Positions 17,607-25,866 of a DNA stretch of 64,000 nucleotides are shown piece by piece; positions within the stretch are counted from its first letter, which is position 1, and every line of letters begins with the position of its first letter. The notes beneath the pieces were generated by a model. It ran no database searches, was not told the origin of the DNA, and was given only the letters and a program-made list of their open reading frames with translations. The position numbers and the translations under genes were made by a program. Source of the stretch: CAYYKD01 sp964471825 (lineage in GTDB: Bacteria > Spirochaetota > GWE2-31-10 > CAYYKD01); assembly GCA_964471825.1 (NCBI GenBank), contig CAYYKD010000003.1, positions 1 through 64,000 on the forward strand, in the 5' to 3' direction.

Positions 17607-18845
17607 TTATTTAATTTTGTCAAGAGTAACAAATTTGATAGAGAGCTGATTCTGTCTGTCCGCATAACTCTTGAGTACGCCCGGCAACTGTTTAGTCTGA
17701 ATATGCCCTATTCCGACTGCATATCCATTGATGCGGGCTTTCTTGATTAACCTTTCCATAGAAGATTTGATTGCGTCAGTTGTTTTGATGTTATCCAGGA
17801 ACTCATCCCTCCGATAGTACTTTAAGCCGAGCATATTGGATATATTTAAGGGGAGCGATGTGCCGGTTGTGTAAGAATCAAGCCAGAATATACCCTTACT
17901 ACTAATTGTCTCTAGAATTATTGACATTATTCTTGTATCATTGATTAGTTTTGAACCCATGTGGTTATTCGCACCGATAACATCCGGATAGAGCGAGAGA
18001 AACCTATTAATCTTATCTTTGATTTCTATATCAGTCATATCGGAAATTAATGCATTAGATTCTACGAATTTCCTACCCTTTAGTGGCTCCATAGGAATAT
18101 GGAGTATTACATCATTGCCTGTTTTTTTAATCCGTTGATAATAATAATCAGCGTAAGGTGTTTCAGGAATAACTGCATAGGTCAATGGTATATCGAGTGA
18201 AAGAAATGCGTCATATGTATCATGTTTATAACCGACATCATCAATTACAATTATCAGCATTGAAACTCTTGTATGTTCTTTTTCCATCTTTTTGATTTTT
18301 GTTGAGTTGATCACAGCGTGACTTACAAGAGTGGGATTGTTAATATTTGATTTAGTTTTACGGCTTGTTTGAACAATAGTCTTCTCGTGTGATCGTATCT
18401 TTGGATTAATCTTAGAGTCCATGCTCTTATTATCAGACTTGAGATTACCTGTCTTAGTTGGTTGAATGTCTTTTTTATAAGTATCTTTGTTTAAAGTGTT
18501 ATTGGTAGATTCAAGGGTTTCTATATTATGGGGTATTTCGTTATAGTTTAATCCATTATAGTTTATTCCGTTATAAGTTAATCCGTTTCCACTTTTGGAT
18601 TCTTCATGAGATTTGTTCTGCTGAGAACCTTCGAGATCAGTACCGGCAGGATTACTTGTATAGTTAATATTAGCAATTCTGTTATTTATAGAATTTCTAT
18701 ATATCAAGCCGGTTATTAATATGGCCATGAAAATTAAAACAACAGAGGAGAGAACTGATGCCAGTACTCTCCCCGTGTAGTCGGTTTTTTTTGTTCGTTT
18801 CCTTTTGAGAGGAGTTCTATTCTTCGATTTTTTTAAATGAGTCAT
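17607..18845 (-). CDS. Divergent polysaccharide deacetylase (YibQ-like)
   Basis: A 412-residue membrane-anchored protein of the divergent polysaccharide deacetylase family (COG2861). A basic N-terminus and one membrane helix (about 27-48) lead into a disordered Asn/Ser/Thr-rich linker (50-195). The catalytic domain (about 195-410) shows IIVIDDVGY with the metal aspartates, LHIPMEP and NNHMGS, as in NodB-type deacetylases. It probably acts on a cell-wall or surface sugar outside the membrane; the substrate is unknown. The linker contains three 15-bp tandem repeats (18541-18585). The gene starts 29 bases inside the MCP gene, so it is translated by coupling. Confidence 0.85.
   Translation of the reverse strand: MTHLKKSKNRTPLKRKRTKKTDYTGRVLASVLSSVVLIFMAILITGLIYRNSINNRIANINYTSNPAGTDLEGSQQNKSHEESKSGNGLTYNGINYNGLNYNEIPHNIETLESTNNTLNKDTYKKDIQPTKTGNLKSDNKSMDSKINPKIRSHEKTIVQTSRKTKSNINNPTLVSHAVINSTKIKKMEKEHTRVSMLIIVIDDVGYKHDTYDAFLSLDIPLTYAVIPETPYADYYYQRIKKTGNDVILHIPMEPLKGRKFVESNALISDMTDIEIKDKINRFLSLYPDVIGANNHMGSKLINDTRIMSIILETISSKGIFWLDSYTTGTSLPLNISNMLGLKYYRRDEFLDNIKTTDAIKSSMERLIKKARINGYAVGIGHIQTKQLPGVLKSYADRQNQLSIKFVTLDKIK
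18541..18585 (-). repeat. Three 15-bp tandem repeats in the deacetylase linker
   Basis: Three copies of a TTATAGTTTAATCCA-like 15-mer encode the YNGINYNGLNYNE segment. The copies differ from each other by a few bases. The period preserves the reading frame. Confidence 0.8.
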
Positions 18846-21051
18846 CTTTTACTATAGTTCCATCATCGACAATTATATTTGCATCCTTGTTAGTTGCTGT
18901 AGTCTCCATTTCCTCAGGTAAACCAAGATATACTACGCCAAGGATATTTCCGGTTTCATCCATAAGCGGGTCATATACAGCAACATACCATCTATTAACA
19001 ACAAAGGCACGACCGAAGTATTTTTTTCCGCTCATTACCTGCTGATATACAGCACTTGAAGAGTCAATAGAAGTTCCAACTGCTCTTGAGTTGTCGAAAT
19101 TACGAACAGTTGTAGATACTCTGACAAGCAAATCATCAACCGGTTGAAACAATGTTACCGAGGTATTTGTCTTTTTTGATATATTATCAACTAGATCTGG
19201 ATTACCTGTAATAAGGGTAGTTCCAATTTGTAATTCAGGCACATCAAAATTTCCAATCCGAGCTTTCTTTCCAGATGGAAGAATCGCAAAACCATAACTG
19301 CTTATCAGTTTATTTGCCTCGGTGAGCTTGCTATCAAGAATCTTTTCAATGTGAACCTGGTTTTCTTTGATTTTATCTGTTCTAACATCGAACTGTCCAA
19401 CAAACTTCTGAAGTTCAATTGTTTGATCTACGAAGTCATCCATTGCACTAGAAACGCTCTCACTTTGTGTCAGATTGGCCTGTGCTATCTCAGATATGTG
19501 ATTAACAGCTCTTAATATCTCTGATGAGCTGAATTTAACCTTGTGAACTTCTTCTGTGATTGTCTTAACAAGCCCTGTGATAAGCTCATTTGAAATCGCA
19601 ATATCTTTTAGAATCTTAGTTGTTTCCTTAGAATAGTTTACACCCTCTTTAATAATCTTATTGTTATTATTGATTAGTTCATTTATCCGGTTAGCAGCCT
19701 GTGTCGACTTCTCAGCAAGCTTTCGTACTTCACCGGCAACTATATTAAAACCCTTTCCGGCTTCACCGGCTCTCGCTGATTCTATCGAGGCGTTTAGTGA
19801 TAGGAGGTTTGTCTGTTCGGCAATATCGTTTATCATCTCAATGATCTCTGTGATTTCAACAGAACTGGCTTCAATTTTATTCATCTCCAGTTCAAGTTTT
19901 TTCATAGACTCCATACCGATCTTACCTTTTTCAAGTGCCTGAACAGTATAGTTATTGGCTTTAGCAGATTCATTAGAGATGGTCTCAACCATTGAATTCA
20001 GTTTTTCAAAACTAGATACTGTTTCTTCAACAGTAACAGCCTGTGCATTAGCAGACTCGGCAACTATATTAGAGGAGATAAACAGTGTTCGTAGATTTTT
20101 ATTCATTACAATAATTGCGATATATACCTTTTGAATTAAAATCTTGAGTGTCTCAACTGTGTCTGTGAATGCAAATGCAAGGTCATTAAACTCATCATTT
20201 CTCTTACCAATGTCAAACTTAAATGTAAGGTCTTTCTGTTTAATTTTTTCTGTATTACTGATCATTGTCATAATAGGATTGATAATCATTCTTGATACCA
20301 TCTCTCCAAGACCAAAACCTAATAACAGACATGCAAATACTAATGAATAGACAATTAAAAAGGAGGATCTCTTTTGTGAATTACTTTCATTCACACTATA
20401 ACTGGCAACAATAACAGCCACAACATCACCTTCTATGATCACAGGTGAGAGATAATTCATATATGTTATTTTACTGTTAGCTCTTCTATAAAATTTATTA
20501 GGAATTAATGTCTTCTTTGTGTTGAACACTCTTTTTATAGTCCCATCTCTGTCCGGATTGACGCTCATAAATCGCGAGTTCATAACTTCTCCCATTATTT
20601 CGGAGTTGCCGGTACTAATGAAGGTTTGAATAATATTATTTTCATCTTTTATATATATATTTACTTCGATAATCTTGGTTGATTTTTGAACAAATTTTGC
20701 AGCATACCAAACATCCTGATACCGTTTATTGCTGATAGATTTTGTATTAAATAGTAGAGTCTGATCAACCATACTTATCGCTGAGTTTACACCTGTTACA
20801 CAGTTCCGCATAATATTTCTGTCTTTTTCATCTACAAGTTTTTGATATCTTATAGTAGCACTTGTACCGGCCAAAAGTCCAAGACTTGTCAAACTAAGAA
20901 TAAATGTAAGATAGATCTTAAATTTTATTGTTACTCGTATATTTTTTTTAGAAATATTTGTATTATCATTGAAGGTTTCATTTTCACTAGTCTTGTTTCT
21001 GCTATTGTCTTTATTGTCTTTATTGTCTTTATTCTCTTTATTTGTTTTCAT
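18817..21051 (-). CDS. Methyl-accepting chemotaxis protein with C-terminal Cache domain
   Basis: A 744-residue chemoreceptor. After a low-complexity N-terminus with KDN repeats come membrane helix 1 (about 43-65), a periplasmic sensor region (66-228), membrane helix 2 (229-249), HAMP (250-305) and a cytoplasmic signalling domain. The signalling tip is NDIAEQTNLLSLNASIESAR. After the signalling helices there is an extra domain (about 585-715) that looks like a Cache_3/Cache_2 sensor, for example AVGTSIDSSSAVYQQVMSGK and WYVAVYDPLMDETGNILGVV. With two membrane helices this Cache domain should be cytoplasmic. Start ATG follows GGGAA. It is co-transcribed with the deacetylase gene. Confidence 0.9.
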   Translation of the reverse strand: MKTNKENKDNKDNKDNSRNKTSENETFNDNTNISKKNIRVTIKFKIYLTFILSLTSLGLLAGTSATIRYQKLVDEKDRNIMRNCVTGVNSAISMVDQTLLFNTKSISNKRYQDVWYAAKFVQKSTKIIEVNIYIKDENNIIQTFISTGNSEIMGEVMNSRFMSVNPDRDGTIKRVFNTKKTLIPNKFYRRANSKITYMNYLSPVIIEGDVVAVIVASYSVNESNSQKRSSFLIVYSLVFACLLLGFGLGEMVSRMIINPIMTMISNTEKIKQKDLTFKFDIGKRNDEFNDLAFAFTDTVETLKILIQKVYIAIIVMNKNLRTLFISSNIVAESANAQAVTVEETVSSFEKLNSMVETISNESAKANNYTVQALEKGKIGMESMKKLELEMNKIEASSVEITEIIEMINDIAEQTNLLSLNASIESARAGEAGKGFNIVAGEVRKLAEKSTQAANRINELINNNNKIIKEGVNYSKETTKILKDIAISNELITGLVKTITEEVHKVKFSSSEILRAVNHISEIAQANLTQSESVSSAMDDFVDQTIELQKFVGQFDVRTDKIKENQVHIEKILDSKLTEANKLISSYGFAILPSGKKARIGNFDVPELQIGTTLITGNPDLVDNISKKTNTSVTLFQPVDDLLVRVSTTVRNFDNSRAVGTSIDSSSAVYQQVMSGKKYFGRAFVVNRWYVAVYDPLMDETGNILGVVYLGLPEEMETTATNKDANIIVDDGTIVKDDSFKKIEE
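21004..21039 (-). repeat. Four 9-bp tandem repeats at the MCP N-terminus
   Basis: ATTGTCTTT occurs three times exactly (21004-21030) and once with one change (21031-21039). On the coding strand it gives the KDN repeats of the receptor's N-terminal tail. Copy changes would keep the frame. Confidence 0.85.
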
Positions 21052-21165
21052 GTTTTTCCCATAGTTATCAAGATCGTATTAACGGAATGACTAAACCGTT
21101 TCTCAATATATATTATTGGTTTTTTTTGTAAAAACTTAACTTGATATTGTAGATATTCGATTAAA

Positions 21166-21510
21166 CTACTTAAAAAAAGTAGAAATTATATCAGTCTGCA
21201 CAAAATACATATAGATAATTGTCGGAATAAAAACGCTTAATAATGGGTTGTTTTTCCAAATGTGCAAAACAAATACCAATAAAATACAAAATAGTTCTGG
21301 GATGCCGAATGGCAATACAAACCAACTTACATCTTTTATTGAGTAGAATATTAAAATAACCATTATCATCGGCGGTATGTATTTTTCGAGATACTTGATA
21401 AACGGACCCGGTTCTTTTTTACTAAAAAAGAGGAATGGAAATAGTCTGGTAAAATATGTAGCTATTGCAATCAGCAGTATTGATATAAAGACATTCTTTA
21501 GTGACATCAT
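21166..21510 (-). CDS. azlD: AzlD-type branched-chain amino acid export subunit
   Basis: A 114-residue protein with about four membrane helices, matching the small subunit of the AzlCD two-component exporter of branched-chain amino acids and their analogues. Family signs are the length, the N-terminal helix followed by YFTRLFPFLFF, and its place directly after azlC with an ATGA overlap. The exact exported compound cannot be told from sequence. Confidence 0.85.
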   Translation of the reverse strand: MMSLKNVFISILLIAIATYFTRLFPFLFFSKKEPGPFIKYLEKYIPPMIMVILIFYSIKDVSWFVLPFGIPELFCILLVFVLHIWKNNPLLSVFIPTIIYMYFVQTDIISTFFK

Positions 21511-22262
21511 TTCAATATTACCCTCTTAAATGAGATCAATATGATTATAGATAGAATAATAGAGATAATCAGCATATTCTGTGGCCCGATTAAGATTAAT
21601 GAGACAAGGCTTGAAAAAATCGCTATTACAAATGGCAACTTGTTATCGCAGTTCTTATATTGTTCGATCATGAGAACAACAAATAGAGCGGTTAGAGCAA
21701 ATTCGACCCCTTTTGTGTTAAATTTAAAGATATTTACTAATAATGCACCAATTGTACCACCAAGGATCCACCATAGATGATCAAGAAGTGTTATATAAAA
21801 GTAGAATCTTCGGCTATCAGCACCTTGTGGCGGTTTAACTGTTGTCAATAATGAGTAAGTTTCATCGGATAGGCCGTATATCAGATAAAACTTTGCAATG
21901 CCGGTGTGTCTGAATTTGCTGAATAATGAAAAACCATATACCATATGTCTTGAATTTACTAAGAGTGTTACGGTGATGATATCGATAAACTGTGCATTAG
22001 AGGCAAATAGTGATACTGCGAGATACTGTCCGGCACCTGCATAGATTAGGGTACTCATGAGCGGAGCAAGCAACCAATGGTATCCGGCTGATACCAGCAT
22101 AAATCCAAATGCCATCCCAATAGCCATGTACCCAAGAAATACCGGAAATGTTGTGATTAGTGCGGACTTAAATGTTTCAGTATGCGAAAGGTGTTTTTGT
22201 AGTAGCTTGTTTTGTAACAACTGATTTTGTTGTAACAGGTTCTTTTGTGACAGGTTCTTCAT
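21507..22262 (-). CDS. azlC: AzlC-type branched-chain amino acid export subunit
   Basis: The large subunit of the AzlCD exporter, 251 residues. The AzlC core shows FPVFLGYMAIGMAFGFMLVS, then LIYAGAGQYLAVSLF and NSRHMVYG, all family landmarks, with about six or seven membrane helices. Before the core is an unusual N-terminal extension built of five-residue repeats (KNLSQ, KNLLQ, QNQLLQ, NKLLQ), coded by 15-bp tandem repeats. The start overlaps the stop of the rlmI-like gene by ATGA, so methyltransferase and exporter form one operon, for no obvious functional reason. Confidence 0.9.
   Translation of the reverse strand: MKNLSQKNLLQQNQLLQNKLLQKHLSHTETFKSALITTFPVFLGYMAIGMAFGFMLVSAGYHWLLAPLMSTLIYAGAGQYLAVSLFASNAQFIDIITVTLLVNSRHMVYGFSLFSKFRHTGIAKFYLIYGLSDETYSLLTTVKPPQGADSRRFYFYITLLDHLWWILGGTIGALLVNIFKFNTKGVEFALTALFVVLMIEQYKNCDNKLPFVIAIFSSLVSLILIGPQNMLIISIILSIIILISFKRVILK
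22197..22259 (-). repeat. Imperfect 15-bp tandem repeats at the azlC start
   Basis: Units AAGAACCTGTCACAA and AAGAACCTGTTACAA are followed by two more diverged units, one of them 18 bp long. They lie at the beginning of azlC and code for Gln/Leu-rich pentapeptides. Confidence 0.75.
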
Positions 22263-23440
22263 AGAACTCTCATATATACTGACTTAAGATATCGAGTCTC
22301 AAAACAGGGTACAACAAATGGATGATCCAGTGGTTGAAGACCGGTATGGAAGATCTGAACAGATTTTCCTGAGGCATTAGCACTATATTTAATTATATCC
22401 ATAAACCTCTCCTGAGATATTCTTCCTGAACAGCTGTTTGATACGAGGATGCCCCCTCTTTGTAGTTTAGACAGAGCAAGTGAATTTAATGAAATATAGG
22501 TTTTTGCTGCACGGTCAACACTTTCTGAGCCTACCGCATATTTTGGAGGATCAACTATAATGAGATCATAGTCTCCCTGTGAAATCTGCTGCAAAAACTT
22601 TATGCTGTCAGATTTTAAAAATTGTGCATTTTGAAATTTATTTAGCTTTAAATTTTGTTCTGCGAGATGTAATGCCGGTGCTGATGAGTCTACAAAATCA
22701 ACTGAGGATGCGTCGCCCTTTAGAGCATTCAGACCAAATCCACCGGAATAGCAAAATAGATCAAGAACCTTTTTTTTATCTGACAGGCCGGATACAATCA
22801 GTCTATTTTCCCTCTGATCACAATAAAACCCTGTTTTTTGTCCTGCCTCAAGATCAACTGTATATAACAATCCATTCTCAACGACCGTTATCTTACTGTT
22901 AGAACCGCATACCCGTCTCTGTTCAACAATATAGCCTTCAAGTTTAGCAAAACTATCATCAGATTTTATTATCAGATCTGTAATTCCTTCTAACTTCATC
23001 AGGTGGTCTGCAATCTCATTTTGAAACAGAGAAAGTGCATATGAATTAAACTGTACTACCAACGCTCCTGCAAATCTATCAATAACAAGACCTGATAGAG
23101 CATCACCCTCGCTGTTAAACAGTCGAATTGCTCCGGTTTCAATTTTATCTTTATATATAGATTTTCTAAAATTTATAGCTACATCGATTTTATTGAGGAT
23201 AAATTCTATAGTAACCGGTGACTCTTTCAAACGAGAATAGAGCCTTACAGCTATGCTGCTCTTTGAATTGTATAGACCATAGCCGATAAAGGCACCATCA
23301 GATGATAAAATATTTACCTGATCGCCATCTTTCGGCTCGCCGACTATTTTCTCTATTGCCCCTGAAAAAACCCAGGGATGCCCATATCTAAATGGAGTAT
23401 CCTTCTTTTTTTTTATGAAAATCTCTGAAAAATTTGTCAT
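22259..23440 (-). CDS. RlmI-like 23S rRNA cytosine-C5 methyltransferase
   Basis: A 393-residue class I SAM-dependent methyltransferase of the RlmI/RlmK (YccW) group, which makes 5-methylcytosine in 23S rRNA. The N-terminal PUA domain (about 1-75) includes RYGHPWVFSGAIE. The middle carries LEAGQKTGFYCDQRENR. The SAM site is VLDLFCYSGGFGLNAL and the catalytic region is DLIIVDPPKYA followed by LVSNSCSG, which supplies the cysteine. Closest family is RlmI by layout, but the modified base is inferred. The ribosome site CGGAG is part of sequence resembling one end of the 25592-25735 repeat element. First gene of the azlCD operon. Confidence 0.88.
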   Translation of the reverse strand: MTNFSEIFIKKKKDTPFRYGHPWVFSGAIEKIVGEPKDGDQVNILSSDGAFIGYGLYNSKSSIAVRLYSRLKESPVTIEFILNKIDVAINFRKSIYKDKIETGAIRLFNSEGDALSGLVIDRFAGALVVQFNSYALSLFQNEIADHLMKLEGITDLIIKSDDSFAKLEGYIVEQRRVCGSNSKITVVENGLLYTVDLEAGQKTGFYCDQRENRLIVSGLSDKKKVLDLFCYSGGFGLNALKGDASSVDFVDSSAPALHLAEQNLKLNKFQNAQFLKSDSIKFLQQISQGDYDLIIVDPPKYAVGSESVDRAAKTYISLNSLALSKLQRGGILVSNSCSGRISQERFMDIIKYSANASGKSVQIFHTGLQPLDHPFVVPCFETRYLKSVYMRVL

Positions 23441-23492
23441 CTTCGCTCCGTGATAAACTAGTAGATAAATCTTGATTTTTGCAAGAACCTCA
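23441..23492 (-). repeat. Partial copy of the TGAGG...CAAAA repeat element before the rlmI-like gene
   Basis: Read on the minus strand, TGAGGTTCTTGCAAAA starts this segment and TACTAG and GGAG follow at about the same distances as in the full element at 25592-25735. The final GGAG serves as the ribosome site of the methyltransferase gene. Similarity is patchy, so a chance match is possible. Confidence 0.4.
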
Positions 23493-23517
23493 CTCTACAA
23501 TTAAAAACTATTTTCGA

Positions 23518-25380
23518 CTAGGTCTTAAATCTATTTACGGCATCCAGCAGTTGATTTACAGAATCCGTATTCTTTCCTGATTGATTGTTTATATTATTTA
23601 TAGATATATTTATCTCTCTGGCTCCGGCAGAGATCTCTATCATCGCATTGTTTATCATATCAGCGGTATTGCTAAGGCCGATCATCATCTCCTTCAAGAC
23701 ATTGTTAGATTGAATCATCTCTTTAGAATCGCCTGATATCTTTTCGGTTAGCGTGTTTACAGCTTTAACAGAGTCATCAATCTCTGAACACTTACTATAC
23801 TGAACTTCGACACCATCTCTTATCTCTGTAAAAAGATCCCTTATATTATAAACTACGCCTGAAATAGAATCAAATCTAACACCTGCCTCACTCATAGACT
23901 CATTAACAGAGTGAATAGAGTCTTTAAGATTTTGCAGTGTTGAGGTAATTCGTTTGCTTTCAGAATTTGTACTCTCAGAGAGTTTTCTAATCTCACCTGC
24001 AACAACTGCAAACCCCCGCCCCGCCTCTCCGGCATGAGCGGCTTCAATAGAGGCGTTCATAGCCAGCAGGTTAGTCTGTGAAGAGATCCCCTGTATAACC
24101 TTAACTGCATCAATTAGTGCATCTGAATCAACAGTGATTGTTTTAATAAGTTCGGATACTTTGAATATGCTCTTCTTTCCAAGCTCTGTAGATTGATTCA
24201 TATCAATTATAAGGTTATTGCTACCCATGACGGTCTCTCGCTCATCCTTAACGCTTTTGATTAACACTTCAATTGAGTTTGAGACCCTTTTAACAATTTC
24301 GTATTGTTTAACCAACATTGAGTTAAACGCTTCAATCTTAGCAGAAAATTCCGAGTATTTACTTCCGGTTTCATCGGCAACTGACTTTTGTTGTCTGGTT
24401 TGATTTTGTGAGTTTGAGATATTTGCTGTGATCTCAGTCATAGAGGAGCTGGTTTCAACGGTATTTACCACAAACACTTCGGATGCCCTCTGCAAAGAAC
24501 CGGTTTCTCTTTTTATATCTGTAATCATAGTTTTGATCTTCACCAGGGTTTTATCAAAATAGTTACTTAAAACAGCAAGTTCATCTCCGCTGTTATCTTC
24601 AAGAGACTTTGTTAAATCGCCATCCCCCTCCGAGAGATCCCTGGATATATTGGATAACCTTAATACCCTTTTGGAAAACGATCTTAATGTTAGAAATGAT
24701 ATTATGATAGAGATGATTAGAAGTAGGAGGCTAATTGAAACCGTAACAGATATAGTTGAAGCAGTTTGATTTCTAAGCGTTCCAGCCTTCTCTTGAATCT
24801 GCTCTTCAATAAAATCGGTGTACTCGCCTGTTCCAACTATCCAATCAAACGGCTTAAAATATAGCGAATAGCCCCGCTTGGGTAACGCCTCTTCCTTGCC
24901 AAGCCTTGGAAACCAGTAATCTGTAAACCCCCCGTCATCCTGCATTCCGTTTTTAATTATATTCTGTACGAGAAGCTGCCCCTTTGCATCCTTAAGGTTA
25001 AATCTATTAGTACCCTCAACTTTTTTGTTACCATAGAGAACAACATTATCACCCTTACTGGTATCAGCCCAAAAATAGAGGTCTTTTTTTGCTCCAAATC
25101 TAAGATCTCTCAACAAATCCGCACCGAGCTTCTTTGACTCGTTGAGTGTTATCTCGCCGTCTGTGTGTCTCTTATAAATCCTTTCAAGCATAGTTACAGC
25201 GACTATGACATTGTTTTTTATCATCTCATCATATTTCTCACTAATAGTTGTTTCCATTTCAACAAGACTTTGTTCATTTAACTTCACGATGTGATAGATA
25301 TAGAATATATTTGATAGAAATAGCGAAAAACATATAAATAGAAAAGATAATATAATTTTACCTTTAAAAGTTTTTATCAC
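23518..25380 (-). CDS. Methyl-accepting chemotaxis protein with periplasmic sCache_2 domain
   Basis: A 620-residue chemoreceptor of ordinary layout: membrane helix 1 (about 8-30), periplasmic single Cache (sCache_2) domain (about 40-190), membrane helix 2 (208-231), HAMP (232-285, EGDGDLTKSLEDNSGDELAVL spans its end) and a signalling domain. The sensor shows DLYFWADTSKGDNVVLYG and YSLYFKPFDWIVGTGEYTDF, typical for receptors of small organic acids. The signalling tip is QGISSQTNLLAMNASIEAAHAGEAGRGFAVVAGEIRKL (given in two parts: QGISSQTNLLAMNASIEAA and HAGEAGRGFAVVAGEIRKL). There is no C-terminal CheR-docking pentapeptide. It appears monocistronic. Confidence 0.93.
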   Translation of the reverse strand: MIKTFKGKIILSFLFICFSLFLSNIFYIYHIVKLNEQSLVEMETTISEKYDEMIKNNVIVAVTMLERIYKRHTDGEITLNESKKLGADLLRDLRFGAKKDLYFWADTSKGDNVVLYGNKKVEGTNRFNLKDAKGQLLVQNIIKNGMQDDGGFTDYWFPRLGKEEALPKRGYSLYFKPFDWIVGTGEYTDFIEEQIQEKAGTLRNQTASTISVTVSISLLLLIISIIISFLTLRSFSKRVLRLSNISRDLSEGDGDLTKSLEDNSGDELAVLSNYFDKTLVKIKTMITDIKRETGSLQRASEVFVVNTVETSSSMTEITANISNSQNQTRQQKSVADETGSKYSEFSAKIEAFNSMLVKQYEIVKRVSNSIEVLIKSVKDERETVMGSNNLIIDMNQSTELGKKSIFKVSELIKTITVDSDALIDAVKVIQGISSQTNLLAMNASIEAAHAGEAGRGFAVVAGEIRKLSESTNSESKRITSTLQNLKDSIHSVNESMSEAGVRFDSISGVVYNIRDLFTEIRDGVEVQYSKCSEIDDSVKAVNTLTEKISGDSKEMIQSNNVLKEMMIGLSNTADMINNAMIEISAGAREINISINNINNQSGKNTDSVNQLLDAVNRFKT

Positions 25381-25591
25381 AGCAGACTCCTTAGGAAATA
25401 ATGTGAAGAATATTATAAATAAAAAAATGCTTTTTGTTTAGTAAAATTTATTAATATTAAAGTATAATATTAAAGTATCTTCATAAATTAAAATTTTAAA
25501 GAGGGTTTGTAATTAGTTACAGTTAGTTACAATAAGTAAAAATAAGTAACAGCTTTATATATCAAGTAACAGCGTCTATAATGATAAAAAC

Positions 25592-25735
25592 TGAGGCCCT
25601 TTCAAAACTCGATATTTTTTACTAGATCAAGGAGTGATGAGTCTAAAGCCCGGAGTTTACTTTGCGTAAATGAGGACTTTAGGCGAAGAACGACAAAGAG
25701 ATAGAAAATAAAGAGCGAGTTTTGAAAGAGCCTCA
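25592..25735. mobile_element. 144-bp inverted-repeat element (MITE-like or structured RNA)
   Basis: TGAGGCCCTTTCAAAACTCG at 25592-25611 and CGAGTTTTGAAAGAGCCTCA at 25716-25735 match as inverted repeats at 19 of 20 positions. Inside is a second stem: GTCTAAAG pairs with CTTTAGGC, and TTTAC with GTAAA around TTTGC. The whole can fold into one long branched hairpin. There is no transposase and no frame, so it is MITE-like if mobile. Sequences of this look are familiar to me as scattered repeats in several bacterial genomes, but I cannot verify copy number here. Confidence 0.6.
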
Positions 25736-25740
25736 ACTAA

Positions 25741-25780
25741 AAAAACTATTGCCCTCACCATAGGTCAAGCAATAGTTTTA
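25741..25780 (-). terminator. Rho-independent terminator of the propeller lipoprotein gene
   Basis: AAAAACTATTGC (25741-25752) pairs with GCAATAGTTTTA (25769-25780). Read on the minus strand the stem ends in a run of T, about 90 bases after the stop codon at 25867. Confidence 0.85.
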
Positions 25781-25866
25781 TTGTTAAGTCACGCTATTAA
25801 AAAATAATACTATAATATTTTACTATAATATTTCATTACAATACTTCTTTGTTGTTCATTTGATTC

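Larger units (their letters stand above)
25381..25866. other. Intergenic region with repeat element and terminator
   Basis: This 486-bp gap holds short AT-rich and GTTAC-rich repeats (about 25500-25570), the 144-bp inverted-repeat element (25592-25735) and the terminator of the propeller lipoprotein gene (25741-25780). I see no coding frame. Confidence 0.7.

Noticed and set aside
17565..17750. Plus-strand 61-codon frame between trpB and the deacetylase gene
   Set aside because: It runs antisense to the end of the deacetylase gene and has no recognisable protein or ribosome site.
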